A stretch of DNA of 35,419 nucleotides from an uncultured Collinsella sp. (GTDB lineage Bacteria; Actinomycetota; Coriobacteriia; Coriobacteriales; Coriobacteriaceae), in the NCBI GenBank assembly GCA_902470905.1, contig CABRIC010000014.1:1-35419 (forward strand), written 5' to 3'. The translations under genes and the position numbers were made by a program. The notes under the pieces were generated by a model. The model did no database searches. It was given only the letters and a program-made list of their open reading frames with translations, and was not told where the DNA came from. This document shows positions 1 through 6,312 of this stretch, in pieces (the first letter of the stretch is position 1; each line of letters begins with the position of its first letter).

Positions 1-47
1 GAGATAGCGTAGCGTCTCGTGGGCTCGGAGATGTGTATAAGAGACAG
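1..47. other. Nextera adapter remnant (left end)
   Basis: Bases 14-47 match the Nextera transposase read-2 adapter in the sense direction, ending in the mosaic-end sequence TGTATAAGAGACAG. Bases 6-13 (AGCGTAGC) are the reverse complement of an i7-type 8-base index, and 1-5 are the start of the flanking flow-cell adapter. This is library-preparation sequence, not genome. The identical sequence is present inverted at 35373-35419. Confidence 0.97.
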
Positions 48-71
48 CACCTCACATCAAGCTCCCCCGCC

Positions 72-106
72 ACCGTGAGCCCGCGCGTGATACGATGGCT
101 CACGGT
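72..106. repeat. Inverted repeat upstream of M18 aminopeptidase
   Basis: A perfect 10-bp inverted repeat, ACCGTGAGCC (72-81) and GGCTCACGGT (97-106), is separated by 15 bases and ends 40 bases before the ATG at 146. It could be the terminator of a gene lost to the contig end or an operator. No T tract follows it on the plus strand. Confidence 0.5.
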
Positions 107-145
107 ACATAAACCAGCACGATCGATCCGAAAGGAGCCTGCGTC

Positions 146-1543
146 ATGGAGCGTCCCTGCGCATGGAAAAAGTACACGCCACAGCAAATCGAGGAGCTCG
201 AGGAGCTTTGCCGCGGCTATAAGCAGTTTTTGAGCGAGAACAAGACCGAGCGCCTGTGCGTCAAGACCGGTATCAAGATGGCCGAGGAGGCGGGCTACGT
301 CAATCTGGAGACCGTGATCGCCGAGGGCCGCGCGCTCAAGGCAGGCGACAAGGTGTACGCCGCCAACCACGGCAAGGACCTTATGCTCGTCAACCTGGGC
401 ACCGCCCCGCTCGAGCAGGGCTTTAACATCCTGGGTGCCCACGTGGACTCGCCGCGCCTGGACCTTAAGCAGAACCCCGCTTTCGAGGCCGGCGACATGG
501 CCTATCTCGACACGCACTACTATGGCGGCGTCAAGAGCTACCACTGGGTCGCTTCCCCGCTCGCACTCGTAGGCGTCATCTGCAAAAAGGACGGCACCAC
601 CGTCGACATCAACATCGGCGACAAGGCGGACGACCCGGTCTTTACCATCTCCGACCTGCTGATCCACCTCTCGAGCGAGCAGATGGCCAAGCCCGCCAAG
701 GATGCCGTCGATGCCGAGATCCTCGACGTGATCGTGGGCGGCCGCCCCGTCAAGTTTGACGAGGACGACAAGGACGCTCCCAAGGAGCCCGTCAAGCAGA
801 TGTTCCTGGATATCCTCAAGGAGCAGTACGACGTCGAGGAGGAGGACTTCCTCTCCGCCGAGATTGAGGTCGTGCCCGCCGGCCCCGCCCGTGACATGGG
901 CCTCGACCGTTCCATGATTTTGGGCTATGGCCACGACGACCGCGTCTGCGCCTATCCGTCCATGCTCGCCCAGATCAACGTCGCCAACGTGGAGCGCACG
1001 AGCATCACACTCATCGTCGACAAGGAGGAAATCGGTTCCGTGGGTGCCACCGGCATGACGAGCCGCTTCTTCGAGAACACCGTCGCCGAGATCATGACGC
1101 TCGCCGGCGAGGATAGCCCGCTGGCCCTGCGCCGTGCACTCGCCCACAGCCGCATGCTCTCCTCCGACGTGTCCGCCGGCTTCGACCCGGGCTACGCCGG
1201 CAAGTTCGAAACCAAGAACGCAGCCTTCATGGGTCGCGGCCTGTGCTTCAACAAGTACACGGGCAGCCGCGGCAAGGGCGGTTCAAACGACGCCGACGCC
1301 GAGTACGTGGCCCTCGTCCGCGACATCATGGACGAGGCCGGCGTGGACTTCCAGACCTGCGAGCTCGGCCGCGTCAACGCGGGCGGCGGTGGCACCATCG
1401 CCTACATCATGGCCAAGTACGGCATGAACGTCATCGACTCCGGCGTTGCCGTCCTGTCCATGCATGCCCTGTGGGAGGTCGCCAACAAGGCCGATATCTA
1501 CGAGGCCTATCGCGGCTACAAGGCCTTCATCGAGCGCGCCTAA
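146..1543 (+). CDS. M18 family metalloaminopeptidase
   Basis: This 465-residue protein is a cytosolic zinc aminopeptidase of the M18 family (aspartyl aminopeptidase / aminopeptidase I type), which removes N-terminal residues from peptides. The first metal-site motif GAHVDSPRLDLK lies at residues 97-108 (H99, D101). DKEEIGSVGATG at about 292-303 carries the catalytic and metal-binding glutamates, and the C-terminal SMHALWEVANKAD block supplies the last histidine (H440). Length and the full set of motifs fit an intact bacterial M18 enzyme. The ATG at 146 is preceded by AAAGGAG (131-137). The gene appears monocistronic: a 10-bp inverted repeat lies upstream and a long palindrome with a T tract follows. 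The substrate preference (acidic or broad) cannot be read from the sequence. Confidence 0.93.
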   Translation: MERPCAWKKYTPQQIEELEELCRGYKQFLSENKTERLCVKTGIKMAEEAGYVNLETVIAEGRALKAGDKVYAANHGKDLMLVNLGTAPLEQGFNILGAHVDSPRLDLKQNPAFEAGDMAYLDTHYYGGVKSYHWVASPLALVGVICKKDGTTVDINIGDKADDPVFTISDLLIHLSSEQMAKPAKDAVDAEILDVIVGGRPVKFDEDDKDAPKEPVKQMFLDILKEQYDVEEEDFLSAEIEVVPAGPARDMGLDRSMILGYGHDDRVCAYPSMLAQINVANVERTSITLIVDKEEIGSVGATGMTSRFFENTVAEIMTLAGEDSPLALRRALAHSRMLSSDVSAGFDPGYAGKFETKNAAFMGRGLCFNKYTGSRGKGGSNDADAEYVALVRDIMDEAGVDFQTCELGRVNAGGGGTIAYIMAKYGMNVIDSGVAVLSMHALWEVANKADIYEAYRGYKAFIERA

Positions 1544-1557
1544 TCAACCCTTCATCA

Positions 1558-1632
1558 GTTGCGGTGAAATACGGACTAAACTGGCCCATAAACGGCCAAA
1601 ACAGACCATATTCCACCGCAACTTTCTTTTTT
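1558..1632 (+). terminator. 65-bp imperfect palindrome with T tract
   Basis: Arms GTTGCGGTGAAATA (1558-1571) and TATTCCACCGCAAC (1609-1622) pair at 13 of 14 positions. An inner TGGCC/GGCCA pair (1582-1586, 1594-1598) shares the same centre at 1590. TTTCTTTTTT follows at 1623-1632, so on the plus strand it looks like an intrinsic terminator for the aminopeptidase gene. It is much longer than the other terminators here and ends just before the yaaA ribosome binding site, so it may instead be a dispersed palindromic unit or an attenuator. Confidence 0.65.
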
Positions 1633-1647
1633 GGCAGAGGAGAGTCC

Positions 1648-2457
1648 ATGCTGCAGGTCATCATTTCGCCCGCCAAGCAGATGCGCGCGGCCCAAGATGC
1701 TTTTGAAGTCCTGGGCATTCCACCCTTTGTGCGCGAGACGGCTCGCCTCCACCGCGCACTGCTAGATATCGAGCGGAATGAAGGCAGCGGCGGCCTGCAG
1801 GCGCTGTGGAACGTGAGTGACAAACTGCTGGGGCCTTGCCTCAACACCCTGCATGAGTTCGGGCCCATCCTGAAAAGCGGCGATCTCGACAATCCCGCAC
1901 TCGCTCGCCACCTCTCCCCTGCCGTCATGTCCTATCACGGCATCCAATACCAAAGCATGGCGCCCGAGGTCATGGATACCGCGCAGCTCGCATGGCTGCA
2001 AGACCATCTGTGGATCCTCTCCGGCCTCTACGGGTGCGTTCGTCCCTTTCATGCCGTCGAACCGTATCGGCTGGAGATGGGCGCGAAGCTCGCCGTTGAC
2101 GGTGCCCGAGACCTCTACGCATTTTGGAGCGATAAGCTCGCGCGGGCTATCGCCCCGGCAGGCTCAAACACCACGATCGTCAACCTCGCCAGCGTAGAGT
2201 ATGCCAAAGCCGTTCTGCCCCACCTCGCGGGCGACGCCACGGCCGTCACGTGCCTCTTTGGCGAGGGTATCCGCAACGGGAAGCCCATCCAACGGTCGAC
2301 CGCCAGCAAAAAGGCGCGCGGCTCCATGGTGCGGTGGATGGCAGAAAACAAGCTCGAGGATGCAAGCGAACTTACCGCATTCAACATCGGCTATCGGCAC
2401 ATCCCCGAGCTTTCAGACAAAAACACCCTGGTTTTCATGAACGCGCAGGCACAATAG
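1648..2457 (+). CDS. yaaA: YaaA/UPF0246 peroxide stress protein
   Basis: This 269-residue protein belongs to the YaaA (UPF0246, DUF328) family. In E. coli the member is OxyR-induced, binds DNA and limits free intracellular iron during peroxide stress. The N-terminus MLQVIISPAKQMR and the core SGLYGCVRPFHAVEPYRLEM match the family hallmarks, as does the C-terminal YRHIPELSDKNTLVFM. Length fits (E. coli about 258). An open frame runs further upstream, but the ATG at 1648 aligns with family N-termini and has AGAGGAGAG at 1636-1644. The gene lies 16 bases after a terminator-like palindrome, so its promoter must be inside or very near that palindrome, or expression depends on read-through. No OxyR or PerR site was recognised. 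Confidence 0.93.
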   Translation: MLQVIISPAKQMRAAQDAFEVLGIPPFVRETARLHRALLDIERNEGSGGLQALWNVSDKLLGPCLNTLHEFGPILKSGDLDNPALARHLSPAVMSYHGIQYQSMAPEVMDTAQLAWLQDHLWILSGLYGCVRPFHAVEPYRLEMGAKLAVDGARDLYAFWSDKLARAIAPAGSNTTIVNLASVEYAKAVLPHLAGDATAVTCLFGEGIRNGKPIQRSTASKKARGSMVRWMAENKLEDASELTAFNIGYRHIPELSDKNTLVFMNAQAQ

Positions 2458-2480
2458 GCCCGCCGTTTCCAAACACCCCG

Positions 2481-2996
2481 TTACTCCGCCAAGCCATCGG
2501 CCTTTGCAATCTCGCTCGTCGAGCCATCTTGGTAGGTAATCTTAACGTGCTCCACCTCGGATACCGCAGTGCCCGCCGGGGGCTCCAAGCGCCATTCCGT
2601 CAGCGCGATATCCATCGTCGTGGGCACATCCCCTTGATCTTTGAGCTTCACCATGAGTGTTTTGAGTGCCTCATCAAACGTCACGCGTTCGATTTCTTCG
2701 CCCGGAATAGACCCGCCGCTCAACTGCAGCTGCACAAACTCGTCGCGCGGATACCAATAGTCGCCGGGAGCTGCCACCGTGTTGCCGCCAGAGACCTTCA
2801 TCGTCATAATCGGTAGGCTATCATCAGCCTCGAACTCCCATGCAGCGCCGCCGCGATCACCAAACGTCCAAATACAAAAGGCAATCACCAGCACGGCAAG
2901 CACCGCAAAACCAATCGCGACCAACCCATGGTGCGCACGGCTTTCCTCGGCCGATACATCCCATTGCGTCTCTCGATATAGATGCTTGTCTTCCAT
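2481..2996 (-). CDS. Membrane-anchored protein of unknown function
   Basis: I do not recognise this 171-residue protein. It has a short polar N-terminus, one hydrophobic segment at about residues 24-45 (GLVAIGFAVLAVLVIAFCIW) and an extracytoplasmic domain of about 125 residues, rich in acidic residues and beta-strand-like stretches. There is no lipobox and no catalytic motif I can name. The ATG at 2996 was chosen because GGGGAGG lies just upstream; the open frame continues far upstream only as an antisense shadow of thiC. It converges on yaaA with a 23-bp gap and diverges from thiC, and no shared function can be inferred. A single-pass surface or accessory protein is the most that can be said. 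Confidence 0.75.
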   Translation of the reverse strand: MEDKHLYRETQWDVSAEESRAHHGLVAIGFAVLAVLVIAFCIWTFGDRGGAAWEFEADDSLPIMTMKVSGGNTVAAPGDYWYPRDEFVQLQLSGGSIPGEEIERVTFDEALKTLMVKLKDQGDVPTTMDIALTEWRLEPPAGTAVSEVEHVKITYQDGSTSEIAKADGLAE

Positions 2997-3046
2997 GTAC
3001 GCCTCCCCACAGGCACGCTCGTTAGGCCAATCGTACCCATTCGAGC

Positions 3047-3052
3047 TATACT
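3047..3052 (+). promoter_or_regulatory. Putative -10 box for thiC
   Basis: TATACT (5 of 6 matches to consensus) lies about 17 bases before the first paired base of the TPP aptamer, placing the transcript start just upstream of the riboswitch. No good -35 hexamer is visible at normal spacing, so this is tentative. Confidence 0.35.
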
Positions 3053-3068
3053 TGAGCCCATTACATAA

Positions 3069-3163
3069 ACGGGGAGCTTGCAGGACAAGACGGCAGGCTG
3101 AGACTGGGCGCGCCCGCCCTGACCCGCAAACCTGATATGGGTAATGCCAACGAAGGGAGCCGT
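3069..3163 (+). promoter_or_regulatory. TPP riboswitch (THI element) of thiC
   Basis: The conserved aptamer parts are in order: ACGGGGAGC opening P1 (3069-3077), a P2 arm pair GCTTGC/GCAGGC (3076-3081, 3094-3099), CTGAGA (3098-3103), then CCTGATATGGGTAATGCCAA and CGAAGGGAG, closed by CCGT (3160-3163). It binds thiamine pyrophosphate and lowers expression of the downstream gene when TPP is plentiful. The AAGGGAG at 3153-3159 is both the conserved 3' part of the aptamer and the Shine-Dalgarno sequence of thiC. Control is therefore probably by direct occlusion of translation initiation rather than by a separate terminator, since no terminator fits between aptamer and start codon. Confidence 0.93.
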
Positions 3164-3167
3164 GCCA

Positions 3168-4502
3168 ATGAGCACACAGACCGAGCCCAAGCTCGTCACG
3201 CAAATCGACTTCGCCCGTGCCGGGCAGATCACGCCGCAGATGAAGGAAGTCGCCGAGCGCGAGCATCGCGACCCCGAGTACATCCGCGAGCGCGTGGCCG
3301 ACGGCCGCATCGCCATTCCCGCCAACATCGTGCACATCAAAAAAGGCATGCGCGCCTTTGGCGTCGGTGAGGGCCTGTCCACCAAGGTCAACGTGAACCT
3401 GGGTATCTCGGGCGACAAGGCCGATGCCGCCGAGGAATGGAAGAAGGTCAAGATCGCCGAGGACTTTGGCGCCGACGCCATCATGGACCTCTCCAACTCG
3501 GGCAAGACGCGCCAGTTCCGCCAGCAGCTCATCGACGAGACGCCGCTCATGGTAGGCACCGTCCCCATGTACGACGCCATCGGCTACATGGAAAAGCCGC
3601 TGGTCAAGCTCACCAAGGACGACCTGTTCGAAGTCGTGCGCGCGCATGCCGAGGACGGCGTGGACTTTATGACCATTCACTGCGGCATCAACAAGTCGGT
3701 CACCAAGACCTTTAAGGAGACCGGCCGCCTGATGAACATCGTGAGCCGCGGCGGCTCGCTGCTGTTTGGCTGGATGGAGGTCACCGGTAACGAGAACCCG
3801 TTCTATGAGTTCTACGACGAGTTGCTCGAAATCTGCCACGAGTACGACGTGACGATTTCGCTCGGCGATTCCTGCCGCCCGGGCTGCCTCTACGATTCCA
3901 ACGACGCCACCGAGACCGCCGAGATGATCGAGCTCGGCAAGTTGTGCAAGCGCGCCTGGGCCGCCGGCGTCCAGGTCATGGTTGAGGGCCCGGGCCACAT
4001 GGCGCTCGACGAGATCGCCGCCAACATGAAACTGCAGAAGCGCCTGTGCCACAACGCCCCGTTCTATGTACTCGGGCCGCTGGTGACCGACATCGGCGTG
4101 GGCTACGACCACATCACCGCAGCCATCGGCGGCGCCATCTCCGCGAGCTCCGGCGCCGACTTTCTGTGCTATGTGACGCCGGCCGAGCACCTATGCCTGC
4201 CCGACGCCCAAGACGTGCTCGATGGCCTCATGGCCACCAAGATTGCCGCACACGCCGCCGACATCGCCAAGAAGGTGCCGCACGCCCGCGACATGGACGA
4301 CAAGATGGGCCAGGCACGCCGCAAACTCGACTGGGATGCCATGTGGAAGTGCGCGCTCGACCCGGTTACGGGCAAGAAGCGCTACGAGGAATCCCCCGCC
4401 GCCACCGAGGGCACCTGCACCATGTGCGGCAAGATGTGCGCCGTCCGCACCGTCAACAAGATCTTCGAGGGCACCACGATCGACCTCGGCATGGAGGACT
4501 AG
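3168..4502 (+). CDS. thiC: Phosphomethylpyrimidine synthase ThiC
   Basis: ThiC is the radical-SAM enzyme that rearranges 5-aminoimidazole ribotide into HMP phosphate, the pyrimidine half of thiamine. The protein is 444 residues, the short form without the long N-terminal extension of proteobacterial ThiC. Family blocks include SLGDSCRPGCLYDSND, VEGPGHMALDEI, YVLGPLVTDIGVGYDHIT and the C-terminal Fe-S motif CTMCGKMC. That motif is C-x2-C-x3-C, while the commonly quoted family motif is C-x2-C-x4-C. The start is taken at ATG 3168, 8 bases after AAGGGAG. An earlier in-frame ATG at 3144 lies inside the riboswitch core and is not a start. The gene is regulated by the TPP riboswitch in front of it, and thiD follows as a separate transcription unit. 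Confidence 0.96.
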   Translation: MSTQTEPKLVTQIDFARAGQITPQMKEVAEREHRDPEYIRERVADGRIAIPANIVHIKKGMRAFGVGEGLSTKVNVNLGISGDKADAAEEWKKVKIAEDFGADAIMDLSNSGKTRQFRQQLIDETPLMVGTVPMYDAIGYMEKPLVKLTKDDLFEVVRAHAEDGVDFMTIHCGINKSVTKTFKETGRLMNIVSRGGSLLFGWMEVTGNENPFYEFYDELLEICHEYDVTISLGDSCRPGCLYDSNDATETAEMIELGKLCKRAWAAGVQVMVEGPGHMALDEIAANMKLQKRLCHNAPFYVLGPLVTDIGVGYDHITAAIGGAISASSGADFLCYVTPAEHLCLPDAQDVLDGLMATKIAAHAADIAKKVPHARDMDDKMGQARRKLDWDAMWKCALDPVTGKKRYEESPAATEGTCTMCGKMCAVRTVNKIFEGTTIDLGMED

Positions 4503-4541
4503 CCTGTCGCCGCGGCCGCTTCTGTCGGCGAGCTGGTGCCT

Positions 4542-4554
4542 GTCAATTGTTGAC
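4542..4554. promoter_or_regulatory. GTCAA-TTG-TTGAC palindrome
   Basis: A perfect 5-bp-arm palindrome with a 3-base spacer lies 40 bases after the thiC stop, in the AT-richer thiC-thiD gap. A close relative (GTCAA-ATAA-TTGAC) occurs at 21049-21062 in front of ftsZ. Its function is unknown; a regulator operator is possible. Confidence 0.3.
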
Positions 4555-4596
4555 GTGTGAACATTTGCTTGCATTTGCGTAAAGATTGCATCGCCC

Positions 4597-4632
4597 GCCC
4601 GGGTTCGACATAGAGTCGGCCCGGGCATCTTT
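4597..4632 (+). terminator. Stem-loop after thiC
   Basis: GCCCGGG (4597-4603) pairs with CCCGGGC (4620-4626), with an inner CGAC/GTCG pair, followed by ATCTTT. It resembles an intrinsic terminator of thiC with a weak T tract. It also overlaps the thiD promoter region. Confidence 0.45.
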
Positions 4633-4637
4633 ATAAT
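4632..4637 (+). promoter_or_regulatory. TATAAT -10 box for thiD
   Basis: A consensus TATAAT lies 46 bases before the thiD start. The best -35-like hexamer, TCGACA (4605-4610), is 21 bases away, which is too far, so the -35 assignment is open. No TPP aptamer elements (no CTGAGA) are present in this leader. Confidence 0.5.
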
Positions 4638-4683
4638 GCTGGCTTAAAGACCCATTTGATTCCGACCGAACAAGGGAGCGAAC

Positions 4684-5514
4684 ATGGATCGTAGTAAGGT
4701 ACCTGCCGTCCTGTCCATCGCGGGATCCGATTCCAGCGGCGGCGCCGGCATTCAGGCCGACATCAAGACCATCACGGCGCACCGTCTGTATGCCCAGACG
4801 GCCATCACCGCCATCACAGCGCAAAACACCCTGGGCGTTACCGCCGTGCAGAACATCTCCCCGGATATTGTCGCGGCGCAGATCGATGCCGTTTTTGACG
4901 ATATCCGCCCCAAAGCCGTCAAGATTGGCATGGTTTCCTCTGCCGAGATTATCGATGTTATCGCCGACCGCCTGAGCTCCTGGAACGCGACAAACGTGGT
5001 CGTCGACCCCGTCATGGTAGCCACCTCGGGCGCACGGCTGATTGCCGAAGATGCCGCCGAGGCGCTCACCCGCCGCCTGTTCCCGCTAGCGACGGTTATC
5101 ACGCCCAATATTCCCGAGGCCATGGCCCTGCTCGACTACGAGGTCGACTCCGAGCGCACGCAGCAAAATGCTGCCATGCTCCTCACCCGCCGCTTTGGTT
5201 GCGCATCCCTCGTTAAGGGTGGACATCTTGTCAACGAGGCCAACGATGTACTGGCCGAACCCGCGCCACTCGACGACGAGGGCAACCATCTTGGAGATCC
5301 ACTCACCACGTGGTTCCGCCACAAGCGCATCGAGACCGACAACACACACGGCACCGGCTGCACGCTCTCGTCCGCCATCGCCTGCGCGCTGGCCCAGGGC
5401 ATGGATCTTGCCGACGCCGTCAATGCGGGCAAGGCATACCTGACAGGCGCTCTGGCCGCCGGCCTGAACATGGGCAAAGGCTCCGGCCCCGTCAATCACA
5501 TGTGGCAGTATTAA
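4684..5514 (+). CDS. thiD: HMP/HMP-phosphate kinase ThiD
   Basis: ThiD phosphorylates hydroxymethylpyrimidine and then HMP phosphate to HMP pyrophosphate, the pyrimidine donor for thiamine phosphate synthase, so it acts just after ThiC. The 276-residue protein has the ribokinase-like fold. Its motifs are SIAGSDSSGGAGIQADIKT at residues 11-29, VDPVMVATSGARL, ITPNIPEA, VKGGH, and the anion-hole motif DNTHGTGCTLSSAIA. Length is normal and nothing is missing. AAGGGAG (4672-4678) precedes the ATG. It follows thiC but has its own TATAAT box, and it has no TPP riboswitch of its own that I can see. ThiE and other thiamine genes are not in the window. Confidence 0.95.
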   Translation: MDRSKVPAVLSIAGSDSSGGAGIQADIKTITAHRLYAQTAITAITAQNTLGVTAVQNISPDIVAAQIDAVFDDIRPKAVKIGMVSSAEIIDVIADRLSSWNATNVVVDPVMVATSGARLIAEDAAEALTRRLFPLATVITPNIPEAMALLDYEVDSERTQQNAAMLLTRRFGCASLVKGGHLVNEANDVLAEPAPLDDEGNHLGDPLTTWFRHKRIETDNTHGTGCTLSSAIACALAQGMDLADAVNAGKAYLTGALAAGLNMGKGSGPVNHMWQY

Positions 5515-5526
5515 GATTCGCAGTCC

Positions 5527-5563
5527 AAAACCACCGCAAAGGCGCCCGTCCCCTTTGCGGTGG
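5527..5563. terminator. Bidirectional terminator between thiD and SGNH gene
   Basis: CCACCGCAAAGG (5531-5542) and CCTTTGCGGTGG (5552-5563) form a perfect 12-bp stem with a 9-base loop between two convergent genes. On the minus strand the stem is followed by TTTT (complement of 5527-5530). The plus-strand side has no T run, so termination is better supported for the esterase gene. Confidence 0.75.
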
Positions 5564-5575
5564 CTTGGGGTCGCG

Positions 5576-6235
5576 CTACTCTCCGAGCATCTCTTGGAGC
5601 TTGGCTGCCACGGCGTGACCCAGGCTCTCATGGCTTTCGGGCATCATATGCAGATAGTCGATATCGCCCGGCTCGGCAAACTCCGCTGCATTCAAAAAGT
5701 CGCAGCCAAACTGCTCGGCTACGTGCGCATAGTACTCGCCAAAATGCTCAGATGCCTCAACGGAATGATCGTCAAAGTCGGTCATATACACATCGGCGAT
5801 CTGCGGCTTGATCTTGATAGGAGCCATCAGCAGAATGCGCGGACAAGGCGCAGCGTCGGTCCACGGAAACGCGCGGACGGCGCGAATCAGCGCCATGGCG
5901 CCACGGGCGATATCGGCAGCCGTCACGTTAAAGACCGTCTTGCAGTCGTTGGTGCCCAGCATGATCACAATGGCGTCCAGTGGCTTATGGGCCTCGAGCA
6001 GCATCGGCAGCGCGCGGATGCCGTTAAGATTGGTGTCCAGATGGCACATGTCGTCGCGTACCGTCGTGCGGCCGTTGAGGCCTTCTTCAATTACATGCCA
6101 GCCCTCGCCTAAGTCACGTTGGGCCACGCCACACCAGCGTACATCCCGCGCATAGCGCACCGCGGTGCCGTCGCGCATGCCCGCCGGATCGTAACCATAG
6201 GTGTTGCTGTCGCCAAAGCATAGAACGTTTTTCAT
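5576..6235 (-). CDS. SGNH/GDSL-type esterase
   Basis: This 219-residue protein is an SGNH hydrolase of the arylesterase / GDSL-lipase type, which cleaves ester bonds with a Ser-Asp-His triad. Block I, CFGDSNTYGYDP, holds the nucleophile S10. Block III is GTND in IMLGTNDCK, and block V is DYLHMMPESHESLG near residues 193-206, with D193 and H196 as the likely acid/base pair. There is no signal peptide, so it is probably cytosolic. The start is the ATG at 6235 with GAGGGGC upstream; the frame stays open for 20 more codons without support. A terminator of the next gene upstream (6255-6287) lies just before it, so it is probably transcribed separately. The substrate is unknown. Confidence 0.88.
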   Translation of the reverse strand: MKNVLCFGDSNTYGYDPAGMRDGTAVRYARDVRWCGVAQRDLGEGWHVIEEGLNGRTTVRDDMCHLDTNLNGIRALPMLLEAHKPLDAIVIMLGTNDCKTVFNVTAADIARGAMALIRAVRAFPWTDAAPCPRILLMAPIKIKPQIADVYMTDFDDHSVEASEHFGEYYAHVAEQFGCDFLNAAEFAEPGDIDYLHMMPESHESLGHAVAAKLQEMLGE

Positions 6236-6254
6236 CGTAAGCCCCTCGCTCAGT

Positions 6255-6287
6255 AAAAAGCCGACGGGAGCAGCCCTCCCGCCGGCT
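6255..6287 (-). terminator. Intrinsic terminator of the PARG-like gene
   Basis: Read on the minus strand, AGCCG(G)CGGGAG and CTCCCG(T)CGGCT form an 11-bp stem with one mismatch and a short loop, followed by TTTTT (complement of 6255-6259). It starts 26 bases after the stop of the gene at 6313. Confidence 0.85.
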
Positions 6288-6312
6288 CGACCCATCTGTC
6301 AGCACGTACCGA

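Noticed and set aside
33..233. Small open frame at the left end
   Set aside because: It begins inside the adapter and overlaps the aminopeptidase start in another frame.
3144..3167. ATG at 3144 as the thiC start
   Set aside because: It lies inside the conserved aptamer core and upstream of the Shine-Dalgarno; ATG 3168 has proper spacing.
4597..4680. A second TPP riboswitch before thiD
   Set aside because: TAATGCTGG looks like the aptamer core, but there is no CTGAGA, no P2 pair and no CCTGAT segment. The TATAAT is better read as a -10 box.
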